Positions 44,532 to 54,210 of a DNA stretch of 64,000 nucleotides are shown here, piece after piece. Under the pieces are notes generated by a model, which was not told the DNA's origin, did not search any database, and saw nothing but the letters and a program-made list of their open reading frames with translations. The position numbers and the translations under genes are program-made. The stretch lies in the NCBI GenBank assembly GCA_004296775.1, contig RHGE01000033.1, forward strand, positions 1 through 64,000. Reading direction: 5' to 3'. Every line of letters starts with the position of its first letter. Within the stretch, counting starts at the first letter, position 1. The stretch is from Marinilabiliaceae bacterium JC017 (lineage in GTDB: Bacteria > Bacteroidota > Bacteroidia > Bacteroidales > Marinilabiliaceae).

Positions 44532-44640
44532 ACTAGTTCCCATTTTGAAGCGGTTCCAAGAGCAATTTTTCAACATAGAACTATTCCCAAATATTACCAA
44601 TCAGGCCTCGATGATCCGAAGTGCGCGAGCCGGACAAATA

Positions 44641-44750
44641 AGCGGGCCGGTGTAGGCGCGACGAAAATGAATGCGGGAATTCCGGGTAGTGGGTTGGAAG
44701 AAATTCATCGATGAGGTGGGTGGAGGCGTTTATTTGACTAGCGTTTTCTG
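44641..44750 (-). repeat. inverted partial copy of the 30.5-kb spacer repeat
   Basis: On the minus strand this reads GTCAAATAAACGCCTCCACC and continues with CATTCATTTTCGTCGCGCCT, matching 30508-30612 in the opposite orientation. Confidence 0.7.
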
Positions 44751-44765
44751 CTTCGTTTTTGGGGC

Positions 44766-44850
44766 AACGTTTCAGGTTAAAACACAGAGACGTAAAGGCA
44801 CAGAGTTTTTAGAAGGAGAGGGGGTCAGTTAGTATATTTTTTTCGAAACC
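44766..44850 (+). repeat. 86-bp direct repeat, copy 2
   Basis: Partner of the repeat at 44446. It is followed by the hairpin CCGCACGAA-TCCT-TTCGTGTGG (44858-44879), which leads towards the group II intron relic. Confidence 0.8.
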
Positions 44851-44955
44851 CCTGCTGCCGCACGAATCCTTTCGTGTGGTGTAACTAAAAAGAAAAAAGT
44901 GATCTATTTATTTGCTAAAAATTGGTAATCTAAATTGTCTTTTATAAAAAGCAAA

Positions 44956-45083
44956 GGAGCCGGATACGGGAATCGACTGGAAGGAAATCAGGAACACCAT
45001 AATGACAATAACTCAAGGAAATAAAATTGTACGTCCGGTTCTGCGAGGGGGGTAGGCAGAGAAATCTGCTATCCTATCTCGGT
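44956..45083 (+). ncRNA. group II intron 3' end remnant with interrupted domain V
   Basis: GGAGCCGGATACGGGAA is the 5' arm and GTACGTCCGGTTCT (45029-45042) the 3' arm of a domain V, separated by an unusual ~56-base insertion where a short GAAA-type loop is expected. Domain VI (GGGTAGGCAGAGAAATCTGC) follows. The intron ends about 45083, right before GTTGTGTCGCATA, which resembles the 3' arm of the hairpin at 43228. No RT is present, so it is a relic. Confidence 0.7.
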
Positions 45084-45134
45084 TGTGTCGCATAAAATAT
45101 TTGATCCGTAATATTATAACCTAAAAATTGCATA

Positions 45135-45527
45135 ATGAAAATTGATCAAAATGCAGAAGATAATCTTCATGATCGACTGGCTCCGTATTGGGCAATTAGT
45201 TTATTAATTCTAATAGCAATTGGAATAGCAACAGTTTGGGTTGATTATGGAGCAATGTGGAGAGGGTATGTATTGGACATAGTTGGACCTGCATGGACCT
45301 ATATTTTGTTTAGAGGACTCTTTACTTACAAATTTAATAATAGATGGACTCGTTTTTTTACACCATTAAAAACCTTTCTTATTTTATTGAGTGCTTGTTA
45401 TGGAATTGAAGTTGCACAGTTTCTTAGATTGTATGAGGCAACATTCGATCCATGGGATTTTTTAGCTTATGTTGTTTTATTAGGGCCGATGTTTTTAATT
45501 GATCTACTCCTTAATACCAAGGAATAG
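45135..45527 (+). CDS. small integral membrane protein, DUF2809-like
   Basis: A 130-residue protein with four predicted membrane helices: YWAISLLILIAIGIATVWVD, LDIVGPAWTYILFRGLF, TFLILLSACYGIEVAQFLRL and DFLAYVVLLGPMFLIDLLL. The pattern WTYILFRG...GIEVAQFLRLYEATFDPWDF resembles the DUF2809 group, a family without known function. The gene starts ~50 bases after a group II intron 3' end and stands alone. A GTGTGCG...CGCAC imperfect hairpin follows at ~45580-45630. The codon use is AT-rich. The DUF assignment is tentative. Confidence 0.65.
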   Translation: MKIDQNAEDNLHDRLAPYWAISLLILIAIGIATVWVDYGAMWRGYVLDIVGPAWTYILFRGLFTYKFNNRWTRFFTPLKTFLILLSACYGIEVAQFLRLYEATFDPWDFLAYVVLLGPMFLIDLLLNTKE

Positions 45528-45686
45528 ATTAAGGGATCAGTATTAAAATGCCTGAATCGTAGGCAGGGATTGAAGATTAGGTGTGCGAAAGGCAAATTAC
45601 TTTGTATGCATAATACTGGCACGCACGGTTATTAGGGAGTGTTAAGGATTTTAAAAGAGATGGTGTAATTATAAACAAGGATAGTA

Positions 45687-46331
45687 ATGACAGCGGTAAT
45701 TTTTGATATGGATGGAGTACTCGTAGACTCTGAGCCTTTGTGGCAGAAAGCTGAAAAGGAGGTTTTTTCATCTCTTGGTGTTGAGGTAAATAGTGAATTA
45801 TGCAAACAAACCAAAACCATGACAACAGATGAGGTTACAAGATTTTGGTTTGAGAGAAATCCCTGGCAAGGTAAAAACTTCCAGGAAGTTGAACAGATGG
45901 TTGTCTCGCGAGTAATTGAATTAATTGAAAAAGAAAATTGCGAAATTCAAGGGGTGAATAAGTTTATTAAGAAACTTAAATCATCAGGTATGAAAATTGG
46001 ATTAGCGACAAATTCACCATATCGAATTATAGGACCAGTATTACAAAAAACAAGACTATCCCATTTGTTTGATTCAGTCTCATCAGCAGAGTTTGAAGAG
46101 AACGGAAAACCAGCTCCTGACATTTATCTGACGGCCTCAAAAAAGTTAGGTGTTGCTCCAAAGAGTTGTGTAGTAATTGAAGATTCTCACTCGGGCATAG
46201 AAGCGGCAAAAAAAGCGGGAATGACCACAGTGGCATTTACAAACAATAATAGAAATGGCGTGATTAATACTGCAGACTATCGAATTGATGATTTTGAAAC
46301 TGAAAACTTAATGATATTCAGGCAGCAGTAG
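45687..46331 (+). CDS. HAD-family phosphatase (beta-phosphoglucomutase/HxpB-like)
   Basis: A 214-residue haloacid-dehalogenase hydrolase. Motif I FDMDGVLVDSE holds the nucleophile Asp7 and the acid/base Asp9; motif II is ATNS, motif III is the Lys in GKPAPDIY, and motif IV is VIEDSHSG. A cap domain lies between motifs I and II. Its closest look is hexitol phosphatase or 2-deoxyglucose-6-phosphatase of the HxpB/YniC type. Substrate cannot be told from sequence. It is preceded by the start codon at GTA-ATG and followed by a 740-base block of tandem repeats. It is not obviously tied to neighbours. Confidence 0.88.
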   Translation: MTAVIFDMDGVLVDSEPLWQKAEKEVFSSLGVEVNSELCKQTKTMTTDEVTRFWFERNPWQGKNFQEVEQMVVSRVIELIEKENCEIQGVNKFIKKLKSSGMKIGLATNSPYRIIGPVLQKTRLSHLFDSVSSAEFEENGKPAPDIYLTASKKLGVAPKSCVVIEDSHSGIEAAKKAGMTTVAFTNNNRNGVINTADYRIDDFETENLMIFRQQ

Positions 46332-46344
46332 GTGTTAGCTTGAA

Positions 46345-47085
46345 CCGTTTATTCTCTCGCTACGCCGCTTAAGTTGCCAAAGCATCTTAAGTATTCCGGC
46401 CTGTAACTCGTAACCCAGAACTCAGAACGCCAAAGATGGTATCGCAGAGAGCCGCGGAGAAAACACGAAGATCCGCCGAGGTGCCATAAACCGTTTATTT
46501 TCACGCCAAGCCGCATAAGGCGCAAAGAAACCCAAATATTTTACAGGCCTGTATAACCCGTAACCCAGAACTTAGAACATACTCGAACTCAGAACCCAGA
46601 ACCCCAAAACTGTATCGCAGAGAACCGCAGAGAAAATACATAGATCCGCCGAGGTGCCGTGAACCGTTTATTTTCACGCCAAGCCGCATAAGGCGCAAAG
46701 AAACCCAAATATTTTACAGGCCTGTATAACCCGTAACCCAGAACTTAGAACATACTCGAACTCAGAACCCAGAACTCCAAAACTGTATCGCAGAGAACCG
46801 CAGAGGTGCCATAAACCGTCTACCACAAACGTCGGTAAAGCATCTTAAGTATTCCGGCCCGTAACTCGTAACCCAGAACCCCAAAACGGTATTGCAGAGA
46901 GCTGCGGAGGAAACGCAAAGATCCGCAGAGAAGCCATAAACCATTTATTCTCTCGCCAAACCGTGTAAGGTGAAAAGCATCTTAAGTATTCCGGTCCGTA
47001 ACTCATAACCCAGAACTCAGAACATACTCCGAATCCAGAACCCAAAATGGTATCGCAAAGATTAGCAGAGGGATCATGAAGGAAT
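46345..47085 (+). repeat. five tandem spacer repeats of 125-173 bp
   Basis: Five units start with CCGTTTATT-like sequence, contain GCCAAGCCGCATAAGGCGCA and ACAGGCCTGTATAACCCGTA, and end GCCATAAA or similar. Units 2 and 3 are nearly identical; units 1, 4 and 5 are variants with internal deletions. A further cluster lies at 60613. No ORF is credible. Confidence 0.85.
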
Positions 47086-47222
47086 GCTGAGGGGGCTTAA
47101 ACATTGTACGTAAAGCCCTGTATCTTGAGCCTTTTAATGATGAATTCAGACTATGTCTGGCAGGGGCCTGCTCCTTAAATAACAGATCAAAAAATCATCA
47201 TTTATTGTTATTGTGTCATAAA

Positions 47223-47240
47223 AAATGAACACCGTTCTTT
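47223..47240 (+). promoter_or_regulatory. operator half-copy, TGAACACcGTTC-type, upstream of the TetR remnant
   Basis: AAATGAACACCGTTCTTT is a slightly imperfect version of the palindrome at 47546. It lies 25 bases before the TetR start codon. Confidence 0.6.
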
Positions 47241-47264
47241 GTCTGGTGAAATTTGGTTTAGGTT

Positions 47265-47530
47265 ATGCAAGCCCTGAAATTAAACATACGGAAATTCATA
47301 CAAGAAGTAGCAAGGACTGAATTCTTGGAAAATGATTTCAAGAATACTTCGATACGTTCAATAGCAAAAAAATCAGGGGTAGGTTAAGTAAAGATTACAT
47401 AAGTTCTTGTTGGCTAAGTTTTATGAAAGAGCTAGTTTCTCATGATTTGTCCAAAAAACAAATGAAAAAAATTGTATTAGAATACATGGCTCATGGAACT
47501 GCTGGGTGGAAAGAAATAATAAGGGTATAA
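47265..47530 (+). pseudogene. TetR-family regulator, central part deleted
   Basis: The first 40 codons encode a normal TetR helix-turn-helix start (FIQEVARTEFLENDF ... SIRSIAKKSGVG) and then hit TAA at 47385. Later, a frame ending TAA at 47528-47530 encodes ELVSHDLSKKQMKKIVLEYM and AHGTAGWKEIIRV, which resembles the C-terminal end of such regulators. The middle ligand-binding part is lost. The stub ends just before an operator copy and the ABC exporter genes it probably controlled. Confidence 0.8.
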
Positions 47531-47545
47531 ATTTTTTTTGAACAC

Positions 47546-47564
47546 AAATGAACACTGTTCATTT
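47546..47564 (+). promoter_or_regulatory. TetR-type operator upstream of the ABC exporter
   Basis: AAATGAACACTGTTCATTT is a palindrome with 8-bp arms around ACT, 40 bases before the exporter start codon. It matches the site at 47223. Confidence 0.7.
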
Positions 47565-47603
47565 TTGAGGTAATAATTGAAATATATAAATCAAACAAGT
47601 AAA

Positions 47604-49379
47604 ATGAATACATTATCAAAACTACAAGCTTTTATGACGGGCAGAAAAGCTCTGTTGCCAGGGGCATTGGTTTTTTCTGCTATTAGTACCATTACCGGTA
47701 TGGTGCCATATGTTTTAATATGGTGTATCGCAAAAGAGTTATTTAGCAATAGTGAGACCTATTCCCATTTGCTTATTACTAATTATGCATGGTGGGCAGT
47801 AGGAACAGCTGTGGCAAGCGTTGTTTTTTATTTCACAGCACTTACCTTTTCCCATTTAGCTGCATTTCGTGTAGAAACAAATATGAGAAAACAAGCTATG
47901 CAGAAAATTGTGGGACTTCCTCTCGGTTTTTTTGAGAACAATACTAGTGGTCGTATCAGGAAAATTATCGACGAAAACATTAGTATAACACATAGTTTTC
48001 TTGCTCACCAATTACCCGATCTTGCGGGAAGTATTGTAATGCCTTTAACCACTTTGGGACTGATTTCCGTATTCGAATGGAGATTAGGATTAGCCTGTCT
48101 TATACCTATAGTTGTATCTATGATTATTATGAATTTTATGATGGGGGGTAGTAACGGTAGAAAATTCATGACAAGTTATATGAATTCATTGGAAGATATG
48201 AACACCGAAGCGGTCGAATATGTTCGTGGTATTCCTGTTGTAAAAGTTTTCCAGCAAACAGTTTATTCGTTTAAAAATTTCCATGATAGTATACTTAAGT
48301 ATAAAAATATGGTTATAGCATATACTAAGTTAATGGAAAAACCCATGTCTATTTACACTGTTATTATAAATAGTTTCGCATTTATATTGGTACCTGTTGC
48401 CATTATAATGATGGGAAATTCAGGTAATTTCACAAGTGTTATTCTTGACTTGTTTTTTTACATTTTGATAACTCCTCTTTTTGGTCAGAGGATAATGAAA
48501 AGCATGTATCTAAATCAAGCAATTGGTCAAGCCAGTGAAGCAGTTAATAGAGTGGAAGATTTAATCAATGTTGAAAGTCTTCCGGTTGTGAAAAATCCCC
48601 AAAAAATTAAAGGACATGATATTTGCTTTAATAATGTCTCTTTTGCCTATCCTGGAGCGAAAAAGAAAGCCATTGATAGTATAAATCTTGAAATTCCAGA
48701 TGGAAAGACAATTGCTTTAGTAGGGGCATCAGGAAGTGGAAAAACTACAATTGCAAGACTTGTGCCCCGTTTTTGGGATACAGACAAAGGAAAGGTTTGT
48801 ATTGGAGGTGTTGATGTACGGCAAATAGATCCGGATGATTTGATGCAACATATTTCTTTTGTTTTTCAAAATAACAAATTGTTCAAAACTACCTTGCGCG
48901 AAAATATCTTGTATGGAAACCCAACTGCAAGTAACCAAGATGTGGAACGGGCATTGGAATTGGCTCAATGTCGGGAAATTATAAATCGATTGCCTAATGG
49001 ATTAAATACCAAAATAGGTGTGGATGGAACTTATCTTTCCGGGGGTGAACAGCAGCGTATTTCTTTGGCGAGAGCAATTTTGAAAAATGCCCCCATTGTG
49101 GTATTAGATGAAGCAACCGCTTTTACAGATCCTGAAAATGAACATCTTATTCAACAGGGGCTCGAAGAACTGACTGAAGGGAAAACGGTGCTTATGATTG
49201 CTCATAGACTTACGAGTGTTCAAAATGCTGATAAAATTTTAGTAATTGATAAAGGTAAAATTGTTGAGCAAGGAAGTCACCAGAATTTGATCAGTGAAAA
49301 TGGAATATATTCTAAAATGTGGAATGAATATCAGCAATCCATAAAATGGACAATTAAAAAGGAGGAACAACATGCTTAA
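47604..49379 (+). CDS. ABC exporter half-transporter, permease-ATPase fusion (A)
   Basis: A 591-residue type IV exporter half. The ATG giving MNTLSKLQAFMTG is chosen over a TTG 27 bases upstream. The N-terminal ~330 residues hold six membrane helices. The ATPase has Walker A GASGSGKTT (~373), signature LSGGEQQR (~478) and Walker B VVLDEATAFTDPENE (~500). The DEATAFTDPENE form is typical of YbtP/YbtQ- and IrtA/IrtB-like heterodimers. It overlaps the second half by 8 bases. In family members the substrate is often a siderophore or peptide; here it is unknown. It was probably repressed by the TetR protein whose gene is now broken. Confidence 0.9.
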   Translation: MNTLSKLQAFMTGRKALLPGALVFSAISTITGMVPYVLIWCIAKELFSNSETYSHLLITNYAWWAVGTAVASVVFYFTALTFSHLAAFRVETNMRKQAMQKIVGLPLGFFENNTSGRIRKIIDENISITHSFLAHQLPDLAGSIVMPLTTLGLISVFEWRLGLACLIPIVVSMIIMNFMMGGSNGRKFMTSYMNSLEDMNTEAVEYVRGIPVVKVFQQTVYSFKNFHDSILKYKNMVIAYTKLMEKPMSIYTVIINSFAFILVPVAIIMMGNSGNFTSVILDLFFYILITPLFGQRIMKSMYLNQAIGQASEAVNRVEDLINVESLPVVKNPQKIKGHDICFNNVSFAYPGAKKKAIDSINLEIPDGKTIALVGASGSGKTTIARLVPRFWDTDKGKVCIGGVDVRQIDPDDLMQHISFVFQNNKLFKTTLRENILYGNPTASNQDVERALELAQCREIINRLPNGLNTKIGVDGTYLSGGEQQRISLARAILKNAPIVVLDEATAFTDPENEHLIQQGLEELTEGKTVLMIAHRLTSVQNADKILVIDKGKIVEQGSHQNLISENGIYSKMWNEYQQSIKWTIKKEEQHA

Positions 49380-51108
49380 TATATTAAAAAAACGATTTGT
49401 TTTAACAGATAAGGGAGCAAAAGATTTCTGTAAAGGAGTATTGTATACTACTGCGTTAGATATATCTCTTATGTTTCCTGCTATTTTTCTTTATCTTTTT
49501 TTTAAAGATTACCTAAGACCGATTATTGATCCTCTGGTAAAAACTGAAAATGGTTTATGGTTTTACATTATTCTAGGTCTGTTGTTCATGTCAATAATGT
49601 GGGTGATTGCCAGATTTCAGTATCGAAACACCTATACCAAAGTGTATGATGAAAGTGCGAATCGTCGTATTTCATTAGCTGAAAAGCTTCGTAAATTACC
49701 TCTGGCCTTTTTTGGAGAGAAAAATCTATCCGATCTTACATCTACGATTATGGAAGATAGTACTGAATTGGAACATACTTTTTCTCACGCAGTACCTCAA
49801 CTATTTGCTTCGATTATAAGTTTGATTCTTATTGGTATCGGAATGTTTACTTACAATTGGCAAATGTCATTAGCAGTGTTTTGGGTTTTACCTGTTTCGC
49901 TTCTAGTAATTTTAATGGCTAAAAAACTATTACATAAGGATAATAAAATATTTTATCTAAAAAAGAGGGAGGTAACAGAGAAAATACAAGAAGGGTTAGA
50001 CAATATTCAGGAAATAAAAGCCTATAATCAGGAAGGAAAATATTTAAATCAGCTGGACACAACCCTTAATGTTTTTGAAAAACAACATATTAAAAGTGAA
50101 CTCCTGGCAGGTTGTATTGTAAATACTACACAGAGTCTTCTTAAATTAGGATTGGCAAGTGTTATTATCGTGGGGGCCAATCTATTTTCAAGAGGAAGCA
50201 TCGATTTATTTATGTATCTCATTTTTTTAATGATTGCTTCTAGTATCTATAATCCCATAAACGAGGTGTTTAATAATTTAGCTGCGTTATTTTTTCTTGA
50301 TATTCGGATTAATCGCATGGATGAAATGGAGGCGTTACCTGTTCAACATGGAATTCATGATTTCAAGCCCCAAAATTATAATATCGTTTTTGAAAATGTA
50401 AATTTTTCATACGAAACAGGTAGTAATGTTTTGCAAAATGTTTCTTTTACGGCAAAACAAGGAGAAGTAACAGCTTTGGTGGGACCTTCTGGCTGTGGGA
50501 AAAGTACTTCTGCGAAACTTGCTGCTCGTTTTTGGGATGTAAATTCCGGAAGAATTCTTTTGGGAAATAAAGATATTAAAGAAATCGAACCGGAAACCTT
50601 ATTGAAAAATTATTCGGTTGTTTTTCAGGACGTGGTATTATTTAATACTTCTGTTATGGATAATATTCGTGTTGGGAAACGGAATGCTACTGATGAAGAA
50701 GTGATACGTGTAGCCAAGCTTGCTCAATGTGATGATTTTATCAGAAAAATGCCCAATGGTTATAGTACTATTATTGGAGAAAATGGAGAAACCCTTTCCG
50801 GAGGTGAGCGACAACGTATTTCTATTGCTCGTGCATTACTAAAAGATGCACAAATTGTTCTTTTGGACGAGGCAACAGCTTCACTTGATGTTGAAAATGA
50901 AACTAAAATTCAAGCTGCGATTTCTGAATTAGTGAAAAATAAAACAGTTATAATTATTGCTCACCGTATGCGTACTATTGCCAATGCCGATAAAATAGTT
51001 GTTTTAGAAAATGGTGAGGTTGTGGAATGTGGGAATACCGAAGAACTTAAAAAACAAAATGGCATTTTCTCCAAAATGGTAGAAAGACAAATGATGAGTT
51101 TGAATTAA
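49372..51108 (+). CDS. ABC exporter half-transporter, permease-ATPase fusion (B)
   Basis: The 578-residue partner of the preceding gene, with six N-terminal helices (ILGLLFMSIMWVIARF, TYNWQMSLAVFWVLPVSLLV). The ATPase has Walker A GPSGCGKST (~370), LSGGERQR (~475) and VLLDEATASLDVENE (~498), a fuller match to the canonical form than the first half. An 8-base overlap implies coupled translation and a heterodimer. No third gene follows in the transcript. Confidence 0.9.
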   Translation: MLNILKKRFVLTDKGAKDFCKGVLYTTALDISLMFPAIFLYLFFKDYLRPIIDPLVKTENGLWFYIILGLLFMSIMWVIARFQYRNTYTKVYDESANRRISLAEKLRKLPLAFFGEKNLSDLTSTIMEDSTELEHTFSHAVPQLFASIISLILIGIGMFTYNWQMSLAVFWVLPVSLLVILMAKKLLHKDNKIFYLKKREVTEKIQEGLDNIQEIKAYNQEGKYLNQLDTTLNVFEKQHIKSELLAGCIVNTTQSLLKLGLASVIIVGANLFSRGSIDLFMYLIFLMIASSIYNPINEVFNNLAALFFLDIRINRMDEMEALPVQHGIHDFKPQNYNIVFENVNFSYETGSNVLQNVSFTAKQGEVTALVGPSGCGKSTSAKLAARFWDVNSGRILLGNKDIKEIEPETLLKNYSVVFQDVVLFNTSVMDNIRVGKRNATDEEVIRVAKLAQCDDFIRKMPNGYSTIIGENGETLSGGERQRISIARALLKDAQIVLLDEATASLDVENETKIQAAISELVKNKTVIIIAHRMRTIANADKIVVLENGEVVECGNTEELKKQNGIFSKMVERQMMSLN

Positions 51109-51586
51109 ACTTAATTCAATATTGGATATACTAATGTAAGGTATTTCTGCGGGTGTTAATTTGACTAGAGTAAGTTGAATGGATCACAGAGGTTGACAAT
51201 TATTCATGTATAGTCACTCAACGGTTTTTAGATGTGCATTGAAACCCAATTAAATATGAAGGATAATTTTGATATGAATAAAAATGCTGTCCGTTAATGA
51301 ACGGACAGTGCAATTATTTCACAACAATTTTATAATTGGGTATGTTACTCTGTTAATAGGGTATAGTTATCACCTGAAAATATAAAAATGAATTAATATT
51401 CAATAATTAGGGCTCTGTGTGAGTTAGGGATGAAAAGTTTTTGGGAAATAACTATTTATCTGCTAGATAATTATACTGTTCTTATTACCACCGAAACAGT
51501 ATGACAGATTAATAGTTGATTCACGATGTTATTATTCCAAAAATAAAAACATCTTTAATTTACGCAGAGCTTAAAAACCAATAGCT
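51109..51586. other. spacer between ABC exporter and aldolase genes
   Basis: A CTGTCCGTT...AACGGACAG hairpin (51287-51308) without T run is present. The GTTAATTTGACTAGAG sequence near 51155 is a small piece of the 30.5-kb dispersed repeat. Nothing else is seen. Confidence 0.45.
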
Positions 51587-52654
51587 ATGTTACAAATAAA
51601 CCAAATACAAGAACTACTGAGAAATGACGTTTCACTACTGTCCTTTTCATCTCCAAGAATAAAAAAAGAGGCTATAACCATACCTGGAAAAGAAATGGTT
51701 GATAAAGTTTTTATGGCATCCGACCGCAATAATAGGGTCTTGGGTAATTTGAACTGGCTGTATAATACAGGTCGCTTGGCTGGTACCGGTTACCTTTCAA
51801 TATTGCCAGTTGATCAAGGGGTAGAACATTCTGCAGGAGCTTCCTTTGCAAAAAATCCCATGTATTTTGATGTTGAAAATATTGTTAAGTTAGCAGTTGC
51901 AGCAGGATGTAATGGTGTGGCGTCAACGTTAGGTGTTTTAGGCTTAGTTTCCCGAAAATATGCACATAAAATTCCGTTTGTTGTAAAAATAAACCATAAT
52001 GAATTACTAAGTTCCCCAAATACATTTGACCAAATATTATTTGCTTCGGTTGATCAGGCATACAATATGGGAGCGGCAGGAGTAGGAGCCACTATCTACT
52101 TTGGTTCTCCTGAATCAAACAGGCAAATAGTAGAAATTAGTAAAGCCTTTGCTTATGCTCATCAAAAGGGATTGTTTACTATTCTGTGGTGTTATCTTCG
52201 CAATAGTGATTTTCAGAAAGACAAAGCATACAATGTTTCGGCCGACTTAACCGGTCAGGCAAATCATCTTGGTGTAACCATTGAAGCCGATATTATCAAA
52301 CAAAAACTTCCGGAAAACAATGGCGGGTATATTGCTTTGAATACAGCGGGGAGTAAATTCGGGAAATATGACGAACGTATTTATTCCGAGTTGAGTTCTG
52401 ATAATCCTATAGATTTAGCACGCTACCAATTGTTGAATAATTATGCCGGACGCATACCTTTAATCAACTCTGGCGGAGCGTCAGGGGAAAATGATATGGC
52501 AAACGCTGTAAGGACTGCTGTTATTAATAAACGTGCAGGAGGAAGCGGGTTAATACTTGGCAGAAAAGCTTTCCAGAAACCTTTTGAAGATGGCGTTTCT
52601 ATTATTGAAGCTGTGCAGTCAGTGTATTTAGACCATGCAATAACAATCGCATAA
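51587..52654 (+). CDS. fbaB: class I fructose-bisphosphate aldolase (FbaB/DhnA type)
   Basis: Cleaves fructose 1,6-bisphosphate to DHAP and glyceraldehyde 3-phosphate through a Schiff base. The 355-residue protein has the bacterial/archaeal class I motifs [56 protein letters not shown] (candidate Schiff-base Lys region) and [20 protein letters not shown]. It is full length. It lies 13 bases before a dead gpmA gene, which suggests that a short glycolytic cluster once stood here. Confidence 0.95.
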   Translation: MLQINQIQELLRNDVSLLSFSSPRIKKEAITIPGKEMVDKVFMASDRNNRVLGNLNWLYNTGRLAGTGYLSILPVDQGVEHSAGASFAKNPMYFDVENIVKLAVAAGCNGVASTLGVLGLVSRKYAHKIPFVVKINHNELLSSPNTFDQILFASVDQAYNMGAAGVGATIYFGSPESNRQIVEISKAFAYAHQKGLFTILWCYLRNSDFQKDKAYNVSADLTGQANHLGVTIEADIIKQKLPENNGGYIALNTAGSKFGKYDERIYSELSSDNPIDLARYQLLNNYAGRIPLINSGGASGENDMANAVRTAVINKRAGGSGLILGRKAFQKPFEDGVSIIEAVQSVYLDHAITIA

Positions 52655-52667
52655 TATCAATATATCC

Positions 52668-52807
52668 ATGGTAAAATTAATTTTACTAAGAAACGGGGAG
52701 TCGGTATGGAATAAAAAAATGTTTTTACTGGCTGGGTTGATGTGCCTCTTTCTTTAAATGGGATTATAGAAGCTGTAAAACCGATTTTGTATGAATTAAA
52801 AAACTGA
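52668..52807 (+). pseudogene. gpmA: gpmA fragment (2,3-BPG-dependent phosphoglycerate mutase)
   Basis: The start reads MVKLILLRNGESVWNKK, which is the gpmA N-terminus. The catalytic His in RHGE is replaced by Asn, and after an oligo-A run (WNKK) the frame shifts by one base. The second frame reads VFTGWVDVPLSLNGIIEA and VKPILYELKN-stop. Only ~45 residues of a ~250-residue enzyme remain. A short hydrophobic frame at 52861-52935 (MNLWILWLFVLLVIF...) follows but is not recognised. Confidence 0.85.
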
Positions 52808-53009
52808 ACGTTAAAATGTTGTTGGAAATGATGAGTTTTTGTTTTTTTAATTTATAAAAATGAATCTATGGATTTTATGGTTGTTTGTACTATTAGTGAT
52901 ATTCAGTTTTTTTAGGGTTTCAAGAAAGAACTAATACTGTAGGACTAATTTATTCCATTAGTAGGGATTCCCGCTCTTTTAGCTGGATTGAAAAATTTAA
53001 AAAATTGAT

Positions 53010-54165
53010 GGCTCTATTCTAAATAACGAGTGAAAGGTGATTTTTTGCTATCTTCGCCCACAATAAAAATTTTGAATGACAACAAAAGAGGAAATTCTAA
53101 GCCTATTTACTCAACTATCAGACACAGAAAAAGGTGCTGTATTAGAGGAGTTGAATAGTAAAGCTATTTCGGAAACCATTTTAATAGAAGATGCCCCAAT
53201 CTTAAGTTGCCCTCATTGTGAATCCAGGTTATTTGTAAAGAATGGTAAACGAGGAGATTTACAAAAATACAAGTGTAAAACATGTTGCCGGGTTTTTACT
53301 TCTAGAACAGGAACCCCATTTCATAAGTTACAAAAGCTTGACAAGTTTGAAGCATACAAGACCTTAATGTTAGACGGCTATTTACCCATAAAGAAAATTG
53401 CTGAAAAAGTAGGTATTAGCGTACAAACTGCATTTGATTGGAGACATAAGATACTGGCAAGTTTAGGCAATAACAATGGAAAATTCGAGGGTATTACAGA
53501 AATCGATGATGTCTGGTTTTTATACAGTCAAAAAGGAAGAAAAGGGTTAGACTATTCTCGCAAACGAGGAGGAAGTAATCGATCAGGAGATAATGATTAT
53601 CAGGCAAAACTATTGATTACAGCAGATAGGAACAAAACATGTGATTTTTCTTTAGTGCGAATTGGTCGTTTGAAAAAATCAGATATTCAACGAAAGATTA
53701 GTGGTAAATTTTCAGAAAATAGCACATTAGTATCTGATAAACATCGAAGCATTGCCTCTTTTGCAAAAGCAGAAGGAATAGAGCATATTAGCTTCAAGGC
53801 TTCGGAACATACGGCAGGAGGTGAATATCATGTTCAGACCGTTAATAATATGGCTTCAAGATTAAAAGGGATAATTAACCATTCATTAAGAGGGGTGTCG
53901 ACGAAATACCTTCAAAGTTATGCTAATTGGTTTCATCTAAAAACCAAAAGACCTAAAAAGGCAATGTTAGATGAAATGCTATTACAAAATAAGGAGGCAT
54001 GGAATATTCATAAAAATAAAGAAGGCATTTATAAACGGTTCATAAAGACTTTTTCAAGAAGGACATACAGGTGTCCTGTTAAGAAACATTTTATTGGAGA
54101 ATTTACTCCAGAAATGATCGCAAAGCTGAAATTTATCTAAATCATTCAATATTTAGAATAGAGCC
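53010..54165 (+). mobile_element. complete IS1595-family insertion sequence
   Basis: The element has perfect 15-bp terminal inverted repeats, GGCTCTATTCTAAAT at 53010-53024 and its complement at 54151-54165, and is flanked by the 8-bp target duplication AAATTGAT (53002-53009 and 54166-54173). Total length 1,156 bp with one transposase gene and no passenger. The intact repeats and duplication suggest a recent insertion. Confidence 0.95.
53076..54140 (+). CDS. IS1595-family transposase (ISXO2-like DDE)
   Basis: A 354-residue transposase. A zinc-ribbon-like N-terminal part carries CPHC...CKTC. A helix-turn-helix region (LPIKKIAEKVGISVQTAFDWRHKIL) precedes the catalytic ISXO2-type domain with TEIDDVWF (first acidic residue), VSDKHRS and NNMASRLKGIINHSLRGVSTKYLQSYANWF. 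Full length and uninterrupted, so the element may be active. Confidence 0.94.
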   Translation: MTTKEEILSLFTQLSDTEKGAVLEELNSKAISETILIEDAPILSCPHCESRLFVKNGKRGDLQKYKCKTCCRVFTSRTGTPFHKLQKLDKFEAYKTLMLDGYLPIKKIAEKVGISVQTAFDWRHKILASLGNNNGKFEGITEIDDVWFLYSQKGRKGLDYSRKRGGSNRSGDNDYQAKLLITADRNKTCDFSLVRIGRLKKSDIQRKISGKFSENSTLVSDKHRSIASFAKAEGIEHISFKASEHTAGGEYHVQTVNNMASRLKGIINHSLRGVSTKYLQSYANWFHLKTKRPKKAMLDEMLLQNKEAWNIHKNKEGIYKRFIKTFSRRTYRCPVKKHFIGEFTPEMIAKLKFI

Positions 54166-54210
54166 AAATTGATTAATATAAAAAAAGAAATAAATACGTG
54201 TCCGATATTT

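Noticed and set aside
46501-47045. 60-66-codon frames in the tandem spacer repeats
   Set aside because: The same peptide recurs with each unit and is explained by the DNA repeat; no start signals.
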